From NCBI GenBank assembly GCA_001817215.1, contig MHHX01000006.1, positions 383-37,499 on the forward strand: a stretch of 37,117 nt of DNA, written 5' to 3'. A program made the position numbers and the translations under genes. Positions 29,877 to 37,117 of the stretch are shown here, piece by piece. Source of the DNA: Candidatus Brennerbacteria bacterium RIFOXYC1_FULL_41_11. Lineage in GTDB: Bacteria > Patescibacteriota > Minisyncoccia > UBA6257 > Brennerbacteraceae. How positions within the stretch are numbered: position 1 is the first letter of the stretch; the number at the start of each line of letters is the position of its first letter. Under the pieces are notes generated by a model. It saw nothing but the letters and a program-made list of their open reading frames with translations, did not search any database and was not told the origin of the DNA.

Positions 29877-30809
29877 CTATCTCTTTTTAAGCTCCTTTTT
29901 TAATCTTTCCTGAATTAAATTTTCAAAAGGATCAATCTTATTTATCTCTGCTAGCTTGAAAGAAAGGGCATAGATAAGTGCGAACTGCGACAAAAAATCC
30001 CTGATCGCATTTTTCTTTGAAATCTTAAAAATAACAGAATCAATGCCTAGATATTTTCCAAAAAACTTGGCAGTCAAATTGATTCTATTATTGAGAAAAC
30101 TGTTATCTTCGAGAAAGATCGCGAAAAAACGGTTTCTAAATTTCTTGTTCGTGAAACTGGCAAGATCGTGATGATTGATATCGGGAATTTCACCGCAGAA
30201 ACACGGCTGTTTTGCGGTTTCATCCACGTTAATCTCCCAAAAATGCGCTAAACCCCTCAGTGAATGCGGAGAATAAACGAGGATAATTTTATTTTTCATT
30301 TGCCCGATCAAAGTACTTAATCTTTTTCTCTCCGGGAGCGGGCTTTCTTTAAACGGAACGCTTCCCTTTGAAAAAATTCCCCAGAGCACTCCCAGCATAA
30401 AGGGTACAGCTAATCGAGGTGCTAAAAAGTCAGGAATTTCGAAAAAGTTTTTCGGTTGGGAAAGTTTTTTCAACCGACCGCCACGGCTAAAACACAGAGT
30501 TTTAATACCGAGTTTTTCCGCTCCGCGAAATACAGACAAAGTTTCTTCTGTGTTCCCTGAATAAGAAAAACAAAAAACCACGGCATCCTTGCCGTCCTTT
30601 ATCTTCGGCAAAGAGTAGGTTTCGATAATCTGAAAATTATTTCCCGTAAGATCACGAAACAATTCCGCCGCCAATATAGAGCCTCCCATGCCGGCCATAA
30701 AAAAACTTGCACGAGAAGAAAAAAGTCCTGATCTCTTGACAAAAACACGCCCGTCCCTGACCCCCAAGTTGAAACTTTCCAGTAATATTTGAATATCTTT
30801 CAGGTTCAT
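29877..30809 (-). CDS. Bifunctional phosphoglucose/phosphomannose isomerase
   Basis: SIS-domain isomerase linking glucose-6-P, fructose-6-P and mannose-6-P. The 310-residue protein shows the first SIS domain (MAGMGGSILAAELFRDL; FCFSYSGNTEETLSVF, the sugar-phosphate loop), LAPRLAVPFMLG, and the C-terminal SIS domain with GEIPDINHHDLASF, which matches the Glu/His-bearing motif of bifunctional PGI/PMI enzymes. It starts 3 bases after the stop of the peptide-binding protein gene and precedes tRNA-Leu. With gpmI nearby it completes part of a glycolytic route. Confidence 0.9.
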   Translation of the reverse strand: MNLKDIQILLESFNLGVRDGRVFVKRSGLFSSRASFFMAGMGGSILAAELFRDLTGNNFQIIETYSLPKIKDGKDAVVFCFSYSGNTEETLSVFRGAEKLGIKTLCFSRGGRLKKLSQPKNFFEIPDFLAPRLAVPFMLGVLWGIFSKGSVPFKESPLPERKRLSTLIGQMKNKIILVYSPHSLRGLAHFWEINVDETAKQPCFCGEIPDINHHDLASFTNKKFRNRFFAIFLEDNSFLNNRINLTAKFFGKYLGIDSVIFKISKKNAIRDFLSQFALIYALSFKLAEINKIDPFENLIQERLKKELKKR

Positions 30810-30812
30810 ATT

Positions 30813-32528
30813 TTAGCGCTTCCAGACTCTTTTTAGATATAAATACCACTCGTTAACCCGTGAAAATCTCACCCCCGAATCAGAAATAAACTCGACCGGA
30901 GGAACATGAAACGATTCATCAACAAACCAATTAATTTGTGGCTGAAACAGAAATACTCCGGGTAAATCATTTTTTATCAAAGCGTCGAGTTCCTCATAAG
31001 ATTCATTGATATCAGCATCTTTGGTTCCTCTAATATAGGAAAGGATCTTGTCAACTTCTTTGTTTTCATAAACGGCGAAATTCAAACCAGGAGAAGATAA
31101 CTGAGAAGAGTGCCAAAATGGAAACAGATCTGGTTCTTTTCCGATTGGGCTGGAAAGACCCAAGAGCACCATCTGATATGACCTCGTCTGCAGCCTCGAA
31201 GAAAACTCATTTACCCCCATTGGTTTCAATATTACGCTGATTCCGACGGCCGCCAAATCAGTCTTGATTCTTTCCGCTACGTTAGTGATTCCGGGTGTAT
31301 CATGAAAAAGAATTGACAACTCCAATTTTGTAACAGTTTTTGTTTTTGAAGAAAGCCTCTTTTCAAGAAATCCGTCCTCATCTTTATCCTGCCAACCGTC
31401 GTCAAGCAATATCTCCTTTGCATTCGCTTGATCAAAGACATCTTTGAAATTTTCGGAAAATCTTTTTAGTGGAATCGCGGAGTCCGTTAACGAACCGGCT
31501 CCCGGGAATGATTCAGACAGAACAGCTGTTTTATTTATAGACAAATTAATTGCTTTCCTGATAGAAAAATCTTTCAACAGTTCATTGCTGTTATTAAACA
31601 ACAAAGAAAAGACCTGAGCTTCAAGAATTTTTTTCATCTCGTAATTTGAAGACTCCCCCGGTAAACTCACGGCCAATCCATTTATCTCTTTTTTCCTAAA
31701 CGCGCTTAAGGCCGCCGCTTCATCACCAAAAAACTTTAGGTTAAAAGATTCAAGATATGGTCCGGCGTAATATTTATCAAAAGCCACAAGACCATACGAA
31801 ATCACTTTCCCGTCTTTATCCTGAATGATTTTCTTGAATTTATACGGACCAGAGCCGATTGGTTTTAAATTATATTCAGAAAACACAAAAGCGTTAACCT
31901 GCGTATCTTTCCAGATATGCTCGGGCATAATTCTAAAGGTTAGATAAAAAGGGAAGAATCGATAGCTTTTTTTCAAAGTAAATTTCAAGGTTTTATCTGA
32001 CAAGATTTCAACAGCGATTTCTTTCCAAAAATCTGCCAGTGGATTCTGGAGCTCCTGATTTTTCAAAAGCTCTAACGTAAAAATCACATCCCTTGCTGTC
32101 AGCGGCTCGCCATCATGCCAAAATATGTTCTCCCGCAAAGACACCAGAAAAACCTTCCCCTCCTCAAAAAGGGTCATTGATTCAGCCAAATCAGGCAACA
32201 CCCCTCCTTGTCCGTCTGGCTTATAAAGACTTGAAAAGACCAGGCTCTCAAGAATCTCCTCGGCGTTATTCTGATCAGGAATAACGGGGTTAACGTACCT
32301 TGGAAAACTAATGACCGCCTCAGTGTAAACGCCGCCTGATTCTGGGATCAAAACCGTGTTCGAAAAATAAAATCTCGCGGAGAATAAAGACAAACCGATC
32401 GTACCGGCAATAATCAAAAAGGAAAAAATAATTTTATCCCTCAGGCCAAGACCAAGAAAACCACTGATCAATCTTTTAAAAGACAGCTTCAAAAAAAAGC
32501 TCTTTGACTTTTCCAATAAGGGCAACAT
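30813..32528 (-). CDS. Peptide-type ABC transporter substrate-binding protein (SBP family 5)
   Basis: Likely captures peptides or other solutes outside the membrane. The 571 residues begin with a basic cytoplasmic tail and an uncleaved-looking transmembrane helix (about 33-55). No lipobox Cys is seen, so it is probably anchored by this helix. Family 5 hallmarks are YVNPVIPDQNNAEEILESLVFSSLY, LRENIFWHDGEPLTARDVIFTLELL and PIGSGPYKFKK. The domain extends to the C-terminus. No permease or ATPase genes lie nearby, so partners must be elsewhere or the protein acts in another role. Confidence 0.92.
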   Translation of the reverse strand: MLPLLEKSKSFFLKLSFKRLISGFLGLGLRDKIIFSFLIIAGTIGLSLFSARFYFSNTVLIPESGGVYTEAVISFPRYVNPVIPDQNNAEEILESLVFSSLYKPDGQGGVLPDLAESMTLFEEGKVFLVSLRENIFWHDGEPLTARDVIFTLELLKNQELQNPLADFWKEIAVEILSDKTLKFTLKKSYRFFPFYLTFRIMPEHIWKDTQVNAFVFSEYNLKPIGSGPYKFKKIIQDKDGKVISYGLVAFDKYYAGPYLESFNLKFFGDEAAALSAFRKKEINGLAVSLPGESSNYEMKKILEAQVFSLLFNNSNELLKDFSIRKAINLSINKTAVLSESFPGAGSLTDSAIPLKRFSENFKDVFDQANAKEILLDDGWQDKDEDGFLEKRLSSKTKTVTKLELSILFHDTPGITNVAERIKTDLAAVGISVILKPMGVNEFSSRLQTRSYQMVLLGLSSPIGKEPDLFPFWHSSQLSSPGLNFAVYENKEVDKILSYIRGTKDADINESYEELDALIKNDLPGVFLFQPQINWFVDESFHVPPVEFISDSGVRFSRVNEWYLYLKRVWKR

Positions 32529-32581
32529 TCAGTATTTAACTTTTAGACAATGAGGGAAACTAAAAATCTGCCGTTCGGCAG

Positions 32582-32803
32582 TTAAACGAAAAACAAACCC
32601 ACGACGATAGAGACGGCGAAAAGAAAAACAAAAATAATCGAAGCAATAAAAACAGTCTTCTCCAGACCGCGACGGGTAGCATAAAATTCTCCCAGGCCGC
32701 CAAAGACACCAGACAGGCCTTCACCTTTCTGCTGCAGAAGAATTGAAACAACCACTAAAACCGAAAGAGTAATCTGGACAATGCTTAAAAATTGTTTAGT
32801 CAT
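32582..32803 (-). CDS. secG: Preprotein translocase subunit SecG
   Basis: Small non-essential partner of SecYE. The 73-residue protein has two transmembrane helices (about 4-24 and 49-71) joined by the conserved loop LLQQKGEGLSGVFGG and the Arg-rich turn TRRGLEK. It overlaps the upstream membrane-protein gene by 8 bases, implying coupled translation, and precedes the peptide-binding protein gene by 53 bases. Confidence 0.95.
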   Translation of the reverse strand: MTKQFLSIVQITLSVLVVVSILLQQKGEGLSGVFGGLGEFYATRRGLEKTVFIASIIFVFLFAVSIVVGLFFV

Positions 32804-33302
32804 TTTTCTTTTCTACCATGTCAAATAAATAATTGATAAAAGTGATAATCAAAGTCGTGTAAAGTAAAGCAAGAAAATTGGAAAAACTCAACTGTGGCGC
32901 CCAGTAAGTCGCCAACCAAAGCATGGCGGCATTGATGATTAAACCAAAAAGACCAAGAGTAATGAAGACAAACGGCGCCAGAATAAACTCCAAAAACGGC
33001 TTCAAAAGAATGTTTAGTAAAGTGATGATTGCCGCGGCTCTTGCCAGATCTAAAAACGCGCCTGAAAAAGAAATACCAGGAATGTAGTTAATGGCTATTT
33101 GTAAACCTACAAAATTAGCCAGTAGCCTCAAAAGAATTTTGGCGATTGCTGCCATAAAGATAAACCATGATAGCACAAACAATGAATATAGCAAAGCCGT
33201 CATGATGACGGCTTTTAAAATCAGATTTTCCTCTAGTTGGGGATAGGCGGCTAGAGTATTATTCTGGCCCTCAGTTATTGAATCTTGCAATAACCCAAGC
33301 AC
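32796..33302 (-). CDS. Phage holin family 4 (PF04020-like) membrane protein
   Basis: The integral membrane protein is of unknown cellular role despite the family name. An N-terminal segment with about two hydrophobic stretches is followed by a 110-residue domain with the pattern LLNILLKPFLEFILAPFVF-ITLGLFGLIINAAMLWLATYWAP, typical of PF04020. An in-frame TAG immediately precedes the GTG at 33302, so the start is there or downstream; the TTG at 33290 is another option. It leads the secG operon behind a structured leader. Confidence 0.8.
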   Translation of the reverse strand: MLGLLQDSITEGQNNTLAAYPQLEENLILKAVIMTALLYSLFVLSWFIFMAAIAKILLRLLANFVGLQIAINYIPGISFSGAFLDLARAAAIITLLNILLKPFLEFILAPFVFITLGLFGLIINAAMLWLATYWAPQLSFSNFLALLYTTLIITFINYLFDMVEKKND

Positions 33303-33309
33303 CTAGGCT

Positions 33310-33477
33310 AATCTAGGGCACAATTGCGAAATTCCTTCCTCAATGTCTGATGTATCACTACTATCTGCCGACGGCGTTTCCTATCTCCTACCGCGGGATC
33401 AATGAGGTGTTAACTAGTATGCGGATTCGCAAAGCCCCGATACTATTATTAATAACATAAAGATACGAAAAAGACAA
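33310..33477 (-). promoter_or_regulatory. Promoter and structured 130-nt leader of the secG operon
   Basis: On the minus strand TTGTCT (33477-33472), 17 bases and TATTAA (33454-33449) predict a start near 33442. The leader is closed by GGGC/GCCC and a 7-bp TTGCGAA/TTCGCAA helix, with CCTCA/TGAGG inside, so its two ends fold together across about 100 bases. It ends about 10 bases before the GTG. No ORF of note lies inside. No known riboswitch consensus was recognised. Confidence 0.55.
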
Positions 33478-33481
33478 GTTA

Positions 33482-33509
33482 TTGAAACTTAGCTGAAATA
33501 ACTTATAAT
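33482..33509 (+). promoter_or_regulatory. trp leader/trpS promoter
   Basis: TTGAAA (33482-33487), 16 bases and TATAAT (33504-33509) are followed 6 bases later by the leader ATG, so the transcript would start at or next to it. The -35 lies 4 bp from the divergent -35 of the secG operon. Confidence 0.75.
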
Positions 33510-33515
33510 CAGGAA

Positions 33516-33572
33516 ATGAATTCAATACTGAAATTTTGGTGGCGAACAATAGTTAAAAACCTCTGGCAATAG
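33516..33572 (+). CDS. Trp-rich leader peptide of the trpS attenuator
   Basis: An 18-codon ORF encodes MNSILKFWWRTIVKNLWQ with Trp at 8, 9 and 17, ending in TAG. Trp is the rarest amino acid, so three in 18 codons immediately before trpS is very unlikely by chance. Downstream, GAGCTT (33572-33577) can pair with AAGCTC (33595-33600) as an antiterminator, or CTCCC (33598-33602) with GGGAG (33607-33611) as the terminator. A weak region 1 is CTCT/AGAG (33561-33564/33571-33574). A ribosome stalled at Trp 8-9 leaves 33572-33577 free for antitermination; one that reaches the stop covers it. Confidence 0.85.
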   Translation: MNSILKFWWRTIVKNLWQ

Positions 33573-33593
33573 AGCTTATTTGCGCGTAATTCT

Positions 33594-33618
33594 AAAGCTC
33601 CCGTCAGGGAGTTTTTTT
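33594..33618 (+). terminator. Attenuator terminator upstream of trpS
   Basis: AAAGCTCCC-GTCA-GGGAGTTTTTTT: a GC core of 5 bp extended by A-T and G-U pairs, then T7. It ends 27 bases before the trpS ATG and overlaps the alternative antiterminator. Confidence 0.85.
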
Positions 33619-33645
33619 AATTCATTATTAAGATAAAATATAAAC

Positions 33646-34665
33646 ATGAACACAAGATCAACACCAAAAACAAAAAAACGAATTCTCACTGGCGACACGC
33701 CAACGGGCAAGCTTCACCTTGGCCATTATGTTGGTTCCTTGGAAAACAGAATCGAACTCCAACACAAGTTCGACACTTATATCATGCTCGCCAACCTTCA
33801 TGCCTATGCTAATCACTACTATGAGGCCGACCGTATTAACAACGACGGCCACAATGTTGTTCTCGATAACCTGGCTGTTGGATTAGATCCGAATGTGGCG
33901 ACGATTTTTCTGGAATCAGGCGTACCGGAAATTCTTGAACTTTATTCATTTTTCATGACCATGGTCAAACACTCTCGAGTGATGATGAACCCAACTGTCA
34001 AAGATGAGGTCAAATACAAAAAACTTGATCCTTCTGTCGGCTTTATTAACTACCCAATTCTACAAGCGGCCGATATTCTTGCTTTCAATGCCGATTTAGT
34101 GCCAGTAGGCGAAGACCAGTCACCCGTGATTGAACAAACCAGAGAGATTGCCAAGGATTTTAACAAGACTTTTGGCAAAACTTTTGTGATTCCCGAAGCT
34201 AAAATCGGTAGGGTCGCCAGGCTTTGCGGCACAGACGGGAAGCCCAAAATGTCAAAATCCGGCGGCAACTCGATTTTGCTTTCTGACGACGAAAAAACTC
34301 TGAAAGAGAAGGTTATGTCAATATACACTGATCCGAAAAGAATCCACGCCACCGACCCCGGCAAGGTTGCCGGCAACCCGGTGTTTATTTATCACGACGC
34401 TTTCAACCCGAATAAAGACGAGGTAGCTGATCTCAAATCAAGATACAAAAAAGGCGCTGTTGGCGACATCGAGGTCAAGCAAAAGCTTTTCATGGCTTTG
34501 AATAACTTTCTTGAACCAATCAGGGAAAAAAGAAAATACTTTGAATCCCGACCCAAAGAAACAAAAGAAATCCTGGTTGAAGGCACAAAAAAAGCCAGAA
34601 AAACCGCACAGGAAACAATCGAGATTTTCCGTGAAAACTCAAAGTTCCTGGGATTATTAAGATAA
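33646..34665 (+). CDS. trpS: Tryptophan--tRNA ligase
   Basis: Class I synthetase charging tRNA(Trp). The 339-residue protein has the Rossmann fold with the HIGH-like motif (GDTPTGKLHLGHYVGSLENR), the Trp-pocket segment (YPILQAADILAFNADLVPVGEDQ), the KMSKS loop (DGKPKMSKSGGNSI) and a helical C-terminal domain. Length is typical. It is the only gene of its transcript, converging on ileS through a bidirectional terminator. A Trp-rich leader ORF and terminator/antiterminator pair precede it, so expression probably responds to charged tRNA(Trp). Confidence 0.97.
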   Translation: MNTRSTPKTKKRILTGDTPTGKLHLGHYVGSLENRIELQHKFDTYIMLANLHAYANHYYEADRINNDGHNVVLDNLAVGLDPNVATIFLESGVPEILELYSFFMTMVKHSRVMMNPTVKDEVKYKKLDPSVGFINYPILQAADILAFNADLVPVGEDQSPVIEQTREIAKDFNKTFGKTFVIPEAKIGRVARLCGTDGKPKMSKSGGNSILLSDDEKTLKEKVMSIYTDPKRIHATDPGKVAGNPVFIYHDAFNPNKDEVADLKSRYKKGAVGDIEVKQKLFMALNNFLEPIREKRKYFESRPKETKEILVEGTKKARKTAQETIEIFRENSKFLGLLR

Positions 34666-34693
34666 AAGCCGCCTGAGTTCCGATGTGTTGATA

Positions 34694-34723
34694 GCAAAAA
34701 TCCCGCTTAAGCGGGATTTTTGC
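34694..34723. terminator. Bidirectional terminator between trpS and ileS
   Basis: GCAAAAATCCCGC (34694-34706) pairs perfectly with GCGGGATTTTTGC (34711-34723) around TTAA. It serves both converging genes. Confidence 0.92.
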
Positions 34724-34740
34724 GAAGTGTCCTAGAAAAT

Positions 34741-37117
34741 TTACTTTTCTAAACCAATTACGTATTTCTGACCGTTTATTTCTATCTCCTCTCTTACATT
34801 TTCTGGTGGTACCTGACGAACAAGTATTGTATTTGTAGATCCAGAAACTTCATACAACTCCATGAAAGATGGTTCATCTACAGAGTAGCGTCTTGCTTTT
34901 TCTTGCGGCAAGTACCCTTTTTCTTGCCTTTTTTCTTGAAGAATCCGAATATATTCACGAGCCAGGCCTGCATTCCTTAACTCTTCCGTAATTCTTGTAT
35001 CAAGTCCAACACCTTCTTCAAAAACAATGCCTTCGGAAAACTTTCTAACAGTTTCCACTTCTTTAACATTAAGTTCTTCGCAAAGAATTTGCTTGGCATC
35101 TTCCGAAATATTCATATTTAGCAGCTTCAATGCTTGCAGTGGTTGTCTGACTTTAATGCCGGCCTTGGCGCGCAAAGCAAGTCCTTGTTCGGCAATTTTT
35201 CTCACCCGTGTCATCTCTGAAATAATCTTTTCCGAGTCAGAAACAACTGGTAATTCCTGCCATAAACTTAAGTGAACACTCGATTCTTTTTTGTTTATCA
35301 ACTTGTTGTTAATGCTTTGCCAGATCTGTTCTGCTAAAAACGGCGTGAACGGCGCCATTAACTTTGCCAGTTCCAAAAGAATACCGGCAAAGAATTGAAG
35401 ATCTTTTTCAAACTGCTCTTGCGACTCTGGTTTTTGGAACCTCTTTCTGGAACGTCGCAAATACCACCGAGACAGATCATCAAAAAACTCTCTCAACAAT
35501 CTCGAGGCTTCAAAAATTTTGTATTCTGACAAATTCTTATCGACGCCAGATGAAATTACTTCCAGTCTCGACAAAATCCATTTATCAAGCAGATTCTGCG
35601 GTTCAAGATTTGATTTTTCTAGAGCGCCAGCCTCGCCAAGTCCGATGCGATTCAATTCGGGAGAATAAAGCTCGAAAAACTTCAGAACGTTCGAAACCGT
35701 CATTAATTCTTGTGAGAATACGGCCAGGTCTTTTTCCGAAAACTTTTTGTATTCTCCAGGCGAATTAACCGTATAAAAATACCATCGCAAAGAATCAGCT
35801 CCGTATTTTTCTATCATCTGCCAGGGGTCAACAATATTGCCTTTAGACTTTGACATTTTCTCACCATTTTTATCCAAAACATGGCCAACGCAGACAACGT
35901 TCAGATAAGACGGACCCAGATCAAGGGCTGTTGAGATCGCCAGTAGCGTATAAAACCAACCACGCGTCTGATCAATGGCTTCGGAAATGTAATCACCCGG
36001 GAATGGAAGTTTTTCTCTGATCAATTTTTGGTAATCAATCTTGGCCGGATCATCGCCTTGGTTCATCTGTTCAAACGGAAAATGAAACTGAGCCAAGGGC
36101 ATGGCACCGGAATCAAACCAAACATCAATCACTTCTTTGACTCGAAGCATCTTCGACCCCACCGCGTCTGACATGCCAGTCGCGTTTGACGCGGCGCATT
36201 CCGTGCATTTCAAAAAGATATCATCAACATATGGTCGATGAAGATCAATTTCGTTTTTCTCGTTATAGGGCAGATTTTTTGAAACAAACTCGCGCGACTC
36301 TGCCAAACCAAACTTTCTTGACCCAGGAACGCCATGATCATTATTATTAAGTCCAGACCACAGCGTTGAGAGCACGCCTTTGTGCGAAACCAAAGCGATT
36401 GTCTGCCCGAAATACTTTTTTTCCAGTTCTTTAAAAAGCTCAAAAGAACGATTGAGAACATCTTGAAAGCTCTCGCCACCTTCAGGCTTAAAACCAAACC
36501 AGTCACTACCTTTAAAAGAACTGTCATAGTCTTTAATCGGCTTACCGCTCAATATTCCGGCATCAACCTCTCTTAACCTCTTGTCATAGATTAATTCGGC
36601 TTCTGGAAAATTGCTCTTCAAAATTTCGGCGGTCTCTTTTGTTCTTGTTAAATCAGAAACAACAAAAACATCGATTTTCTCCGTAGCGATCTTTTGCGCC
36701 AGTCCAATAACTTGTTGTTTTCCGTTTTCGGTAAGATGGTTGGGAATTTTTTGATCACCGGAAAAATCAATTAAAAGATTGTCAATGATTGACTGTGACT
36801 CGCCGTGACGAATTAAAAGATATTTATTCTTTGAAAGAGCATGCTCGGAAAAATCAGTCAGTGAACCAACAACGAATTTATGATTGGAATCTTTTTCACA
36901 TTCCCAGACTGGCAAGGGCGTACCCCAATATCTGTCTCGCGATAAAGCCCAGTCTTTTAACTCTCGCAACCATTCGCCGAAACGGCCTTGCTGGAGATGT
37001 TCGGGTTCCCAGTGAATTTTTTTGTTATTTTCAATCAACTTCTGCTTGACCTTGTTCATCCGGATAAACCAAGAACTGTAAGCATAATAAAGCAAAGGAG
37101 TTTTGCAACGCCAGCAG
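34741..37117 (-). CDS. ileS: Isoleucine--tRNA ligase with an inserted histidine-phosphatase domain (5' end beyond window)
   Basis: Class I synthetase of the archaeal/eukaryotic-like IleRS group, 5' truncated by the window edge (the frame continues as CWRCKTPLLYYAYSSWF). The visible part has RDRYWGTPLPVW, DLHRPYVDDI, VIDVWFDSGAMPLAQFHFP, the KMSKS loop (DKNGEKMSKSKGNIVDP) and the anticodon-binding region (DKWILSRLEV). Between VVGSLTDF and NEIDLHRPYV lies an insert of about 160 residues (about 36834-36340) matching the histidine phosphatase/phosphoglycerate mutase family: LIRHGES, SDLTRTKETAEIL, LREVDAG, EGGESFQDV and LVSHKG. The catalytic Arg, two His and Glu are all present. It converges with trpS. 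Confidence 0.95.
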   Translation of the reverse strand, partial: CWRCKTPLLYYAYSSWFIRMNKVKQKLIENNKKIHWEPEHLQQGRFGEWLRELKDWALSRDRYWGTPLPVWECEKDSNHKFVVGSLTDFSEHALSKNKYLLIRHGESQSIIDNLLIDFSGDQKIPNHLTENGKQQVIGLAQKIATEKIDVFVVSDLTRTKETAEILKSNFPEAELIYDKRLREVDAGILSGKPIKDYDSSFKGSDWFGFKPEGGESFQDVLNRSFELFKELEKKYFGQTIALVSHKGVLSTLWSGLNNNDHGVPGSRKFGLAESREFVSKNLPYNEKNEIDLHRPYVDDIFLKCTECAASNATGMSDAVGSKMLRVKEVIDVWFDSGAMPLAQFHFPFEQMNQGDDPAKIDYQKLIREKLPFPGDYISEAIDQTRGWFYTLLAISTALDLGPSYLNVVCVGHVLDKNGEKMSKSKGNIVDPWQMIEKYGADSLRWYFYTVNSPGEYKKFSEKDLAVFSQELMTVSNVLKFFELYSPELNRIGLGEAGALEKSNLEPQNLLDKWILSRLEVISSGVDKNLSEYKIFEASRLLREFFDDLSRWYLRRSRKRFQKPESQEQFEKDLQFFAGILLELAKLMAPFTPFLAEQIWQSINNKLINKKESSVHLSLWQELPVVSDSEKIISEMTRVRKIAEQGLALRAKAGIKVRQPLQALKLLNMNISEDAKQILCEELNVKEVETVRKFSEGIVFEEGVGLDTRITEELRNAGLAREYIRILQEKRQEKGYLPQEKARRYSVDEPSFMELYEVSGSTNTILVRQVPPENVREEIEINGQKYVIGLEK

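Noticed and set aside
33348-33410. A 20-codon + strand ORF in the secG operon leader
   Set aside because: It has no Shine-Dalgarno, no biased codon content and no terminator nearby, and it lies antisense to the structured leader.
33510-33645. T-box riboswitch as the trpS regulator
   Set aside because: The leader is too short, about 130 bases, and lacks the conserved T-box core (TGGNACCGCG-type). The Trp-rich ORF explains the arrangement better.
1-37117. CRISPR arrays, complete insertion sequences or prophage genes
   Set aside because: No regularly spaced repeats, transposase or phage structural genes were found. The only mobile-element hints are the inverted repeat at 18527 and the palindrome in pheT.

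Overview
The window looks like a chromosomal segment of a Candidate Phyla Radiation (Patescibacteria, probably Parcubacteria-like) bacterium. This is an inference from gene content: tightly packed housekeeping genes, overlapping starts and stops, a homodimer-type GlyRS, an archaeal/eukaryotic-like IleRS, RNase J, a one-protein PGI/PMI, shortened RecO and UvrC, tRNAs without an encoded CCA, and single-pass surface proteins with lamin-tail or beta-sandwich repeats. No rRNA or marker phylogeny is available to settle the lineage.

Layout. 1-1246 (+): two small membrane-protein genes with a strongly structured non-coding RNA between them. 1293-9526 (-): secE-nusG-rplK, then ppa, an Ogt-type alkyltransferase, gyrB, pheT, pheS and a small unknown gene. 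9603-10012: initiator tRNA-Met and a hairpin-dense stretch with one or two candidate small RNAs. 10020-15956 (-): lamin-tail surface protein, leuS, DHH phosphoesterase, TatD nuclease. 16008-18572 is an accessory island: an HTH/Doc toxin-antitoxin operon with a double palindromic operator, two orphan genes in near-identical promoter/leader modules, a ~390-nt hairpin-rich RNA and a perfect 18-bp inverted repeat. 18625-24888 (-): metG, a small gene, glyS, a surface protein, recO and tRNA-Gly. 25059-28017 (+): gpmI and uvrC. 28004-33302 (-): a transport/glycolysis/RNA-decay run (holin-4-like membrane protein, secG, peptide-binding protein, PGI/PMI, tRNA-Leu, RNase J). 33482-34665 (+): trpS. 34741-37117 (-): ileS, cut by the right edge.

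The most striking signal is regulatory. Two aminoacyl-tRNA synthetase loci are preceded by short ORFs dense in codons for the cognate amino acid, followed by mutually exclusive antiterminator and terminator hairpins. These are MNKFFNFFFFIFRIASGR before pheST and MNSILKFWWRTIVKNLWQ before trpS. A weaker candidate with tandem Leu codons running into a terminator lies before leuS. Together they suggest classical ribosome-mediated transcription attenuation of synthetase genes in a lineage where I know of no description of it. The ileS gene carries a complete histidine-phosphatase domain inside the synthetase. Several genes (secE, the surface-protein gene at 24134, the trp leader) have a -10 element so close to the start codon that their mRNAs would be leaderless or nearly so.
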